A stretch of 64,000 bases of DNA from Sipunculus nudus (taxonomy: Eukaryota > Annelida > Sipuncula > Golfingiida > Sipunculidae). Where the stretch lies: assembly GCA_026874595.1 (NCBI GenBank), contig CM049308.1, forward strand, positions 11,371,501 through 11,435,500. The letters run 5' to 3'. Made by a program: the position numbers and the translations under genes. The notes under the pieces were generated by a model. It had not been told where the DNA came from, did no database searches, and was given only the letters and a program-made list of their open reading frames with translations. Shown piece by piece: positions 61,222-64,000 of the stretch (positions within the stretch are counted from its first letter, which is position 1; every line of letters begins with the position of its first letter).

Positions 61222-62605
61222 GGTAGTCGACCAGATGGCCGAAACCCAGAATGCTGAAACCCAGAATACCGAACCCAAAATGCCGAAGCCCATCTTGCCG
61301 AAAAAGAAAATAAATAATAGCAAATAATGTGATTATTGCACAGTAAAGTGAAACGTCCGTTGTCTGTTAAGGTACTTGAACAAAATTTGATACCATCCTC
61401 TAATATTTTCAAATAATTAACGGTAATTTATTTGGCATGCCGGCAGCAGCACTACTATAATATCGGCATGACAACCCGGTCCCGCTAAGTGTCCCTGGCT
61501 ATATTAGACCCTCGTTTTGCAGGTATAGTCAGACTAACTGATTTTCATGAAGAAAGTTATATCTTGGGTCACATTTATTTTTCTTTAGGAACTATTTTTT
61601 TATAATTTACACATCGTTCAACTGCATATTAACCAAGATGGCGGCGGTCGCGTGGGGAACTCACGGCAGCGTGGCGACACACGGAAATCGGCAAGGAAAC
61701 CCGCCGGACGACACTGGACCCGTAATCCCTCTTGGAACTAGCAAGGAAACCCCCGAGGGTTTTAGACCGCCCCCTTGATTTGGAAGATTAAATATTAAAC
61801 CTATCTTACAATACGCTATGATTAATACCGGTATGCAAAATTATTCGTATAATTAAAAATAGCCAATAGTAAAACCGATACCGTCCGCATTGCTTTGAAA
61901 ATATGACGAAAATATTTCAGTTAATTATGGAAAAACTCGGGTCTTTTCAATATTTTAACAGAATTGTATTTTCATAAATCAAAGATTTTTTAAAGTGAAA
62001 ATTTTAGTGGGAGAATTTCAAAAGAACCAGACCTATGTGGGTCTCACAAAATTTACTTTGAAGAGAGCGAAGTCCAGTTTTGTTAATTAGCTTGTCAATT
62101 ATGGGGGCCTCTACCGGGTGTGCGTATATTGTTGTAATCACCATGTCCGGCTTTTGATTAGAGTGATGTAGTTGGTCATAGCTAATTAAGCAGAAGCATA
62201 TAAAAATCACATTTTCTCCAGTGAATAATCAATTTATACATCAGATTTGTTTATGTTTAAATTAATACTTTAATCTGAACCTGATTTTATCTTTATTGTT
62301 TTTAACATCTATGATATTTAATTGTTGTTATTCAGATTTGTATCGACGAGTTTTTTTAGAATCAAAGAGAAACACACATATGTCATATTTATGTAATATC
62401 TCAATTATTAAATAAATAATAAAGAGATGGACCATATAGTGTGAAAAACGCAAGGGAAATGTCAGATAAGTAATAGTTATAAGGAAATGACCCAGGAAAG
62501 TAACAAATTTAACCGAAACCTACACTAATAGCAATTCGAGCGCCTGTGATGAGAGAGACAGGGAAGGAGGAAGAGAGAAAGAGAGTTCTTATATGGATAA
62601 TAGAA

Positions 62606-62637
<32 letters not shown>

Positions 62638-63794
62638 TCTGTAGTTAAAGCGGTATAATTCTACGGACTCGGGACTAAGTACAGATAAATCATTCATGCA
62701 GTAAATACTCCATGTAGTGCTTGCGGAATAATTATATAACAAACATACACATTTCACAAAGTATGCATCTATAAACACACGAAATCTTATATTAATTTTT
62801 TTATTCATTGCAGAATATGTATAAGATTTTCATATACCCATACTCAATTAACTTTGACCTGCTTCGTCACTCTAATCAAACGCCAGAATTGTTATTACAA
62901 CAATACAAACACAACCGGTAACCATAATAGGCAAGCTAATTAGTAAAACAAGCAGGAGTTCGCTCTCTTTGAAGTAATCTTGTTAGACTTCTCAGTTCGG
63001 GTTTTATTACACACGTATATTTTTATTAAATTCTCCAACCCATTTATAGAAATATTTTCTGATAGAATTCTGTAAAAGTATCAATCAAGACCGAGAATTA
63101 TCACTGGTAGTTTTTTTGCCTGCAATATTATAAACTAGTTATTGAGGCGTGTCATTGATCAACATATGTTAATGGTAACTAAGACAAAATGTGAAAAAAT
63201 GACTGTCATTATGAAAAGAAAGTTCAGTTGTGAAATGGACTGGTGAATGGATGGTATGTAAGAGGTTTCCTTGATATTTCCACGAGGGATTACGGGTGCA
63301 GTGTCGTCAGGCCGGTTTCCTTGCCGATTTCCGAGTGCCGCAACGCTCCAGTGAGTTCCCCACGCGACCGCCTCCATCTTAGCTAATATGCAGTTGAACG
63401 ATGTGTAAATTAAAAAAAAAATAGTTCCTAAAGAAGCATAAATGTGACACAAGATATAACTTTCTTCATGAAAATCAGTTAGTCTGACTATACCTGCAAA
63501 ATGAGGGATTAATAAAGCCAGAGACATTTAGCGGGACCGGGTTGTCATGCCGACATTATCATAGTGCCGCTGCCGCCACGCCGAATAAATTACCGTTAAT
63601 TATTTGAAATATTAAGAGGATGGTATCAAATTTTGTTCAAGTACCTTAACAGACAACTTACTTATAACTTTACTGCGCATTAATCACATTATTTCCTATT
63701 ATTTATTTCCTTTTTCTGCAAGATGGGCTTCGGCGTTTTGGGTATGTGAAAATTTGTTTCGGCATTCTGGGTTTCGGCCATCTGGTCTACATTC
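61222..63794. mobile_element. 2.57-kb foldback transposon with 9-bp target duplication
   Basis: Outer arms 61222-61752 and 63264-63794 are inverted copies. A 38-codon (114-nt) stretch compared by eye shows 12 substitutions and no indel. More diverged inverted similarity continues inward (about 62050-62190 against 62843-62975), giving arms near 0.95 kb around a roughly 650-bp AT-rich centre. The tips carry head-to-tail 14-15-bp units (GCCGAAACCCAGAAT). The element is flanked by exact ACCTGGATC at 61213-61221 and 63795-63803. Minisatellite-tipped long arms plus a 9-bp duplication are the hallmarks of FB-type elements in the Mutator superfamily. No transposase is encoded. Confidence 0.85.
61601..61778 (+). 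promoter_or_regulatory. TATA-like box, TISU motif and 46-codon frame in the left foldback arm
   Basis: TATAATT (61601-61607) is followed about 30 bp later by CAAGATGGCGGC (61634-61645), a perfect match to the TISU/YY1 consensus SAASATGGCGGC, in which the ATG starts translation on very short leaders. From ATG 61638 a 46-codon frame runs to TGA at 61776-61778. The right arm keeps an ATG and open frame at the matching place (minus strand, ATG at 63377-63375). However, 9 of 11 codon differences between arms change the amino acid, so I see no sign of protein selection. Confidence 0.4.
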
Positions 63795-64000
63795 ACCTGG
63801 ATCACTGTTGGGTTAAACAGGTGGTGGGACAAACATCCCTGTACACTGGTCTAGTAGTGGGTCCATATGATTACTGATCCAGTGTGTTAAAGCTGTGGGT
63901 ACAAATCTGGTATTGCCCCACTCTTACAGTGCAGTGTTCCTGCTGGTTTTATTTATAGTCATAAACCAGAAGAGTTGCTCAACAATCATACTGGATCTGC

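Noticed and set aside
63159-63527. 122-codon minus-strand frame
   Set aside because: It lies mostly in the right foldback arm. The arm-to-arm differences are mainly replacement changes, so no coding constraint is seen.

Overview
This window is animal nuclear DNA, most likely from a bivalve or closely related mollusc. It is AT-rich, almost free of long open frames, and full of short non-autonomous repeats. Several of these carry the (ACGG/ACAG)n microsatellite tails and tandem-repeat cores that are familiar from bivalve genomes. I see no bacterial operon, ribosome-binding-site pattern or phage gene. Species assignment is inference.

Only one protein-coding segment is convincing: the first coding exon (41139-41451, + strand) of a secreted or membrane protein with a complete 12-cysteine IGFBP N-terminal domain. 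It has a signal peptide and ends at a consensus GTAAGT donor in phase 1. Its cysteine spacing and CGG-x-FG-x-x-G-x-C core look most like CRIM1 (cysteine-rich motor neuron 1). It lies at the edge of a CpG-richer segment (about 39.3-41.45 kb) with a TATA-like box, GC boxes, E-boxes and an NRF1-like site, which I read as the promoter and 5' leader. The next exon was not found, so 41452-64000 is probably first intron.

Layout: 1-14 kb is AT-rich intergenic or intronic DNA with minisatellites, two adjacent copies of a roughly 700-bp repeat (family A), a 457-bp hAT-like MITE and a tRNA-SINE relic. 14.3-14.5 kb has a candidate non-coding exon. 15-22 kb holds AT-rich DNA, a third family A copy and a 170-bp duplication. 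22.3-23.2 kb is a foldback-type element with an exact 8-bp target duplication. 25-36 kb is a repeat-dense zone that includes two tandem arrays ending in a palindromic hairpin (pearl/Helitron-like). 36-39 kb has long AT and GA microsatellites. 39.3-41.45 kb is the promoter and exon 1. 41.5-61 kb is intronic, with a 105-bp near-perfect palindrome, a pogo-like TIR element, a possible LTR remnant, a 145-bp tandem array, a 53-bp G-run minisatellite and a 300-bp bivalve-type repeat. 61.2-63.8 kb is a 2.57-kb foldback element with a 9-bp target duplication.

The best candidates for something undescribed are the two foldback elements (one carrying a TATA/TISU-like micro-ORF in its arm), the hairpin-ended tandem-core repeat family and its relatives, and the large number of long G/C homopolymer runs. 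Apart from the single exon, there is no gene system here whose parts can be shown to work together.
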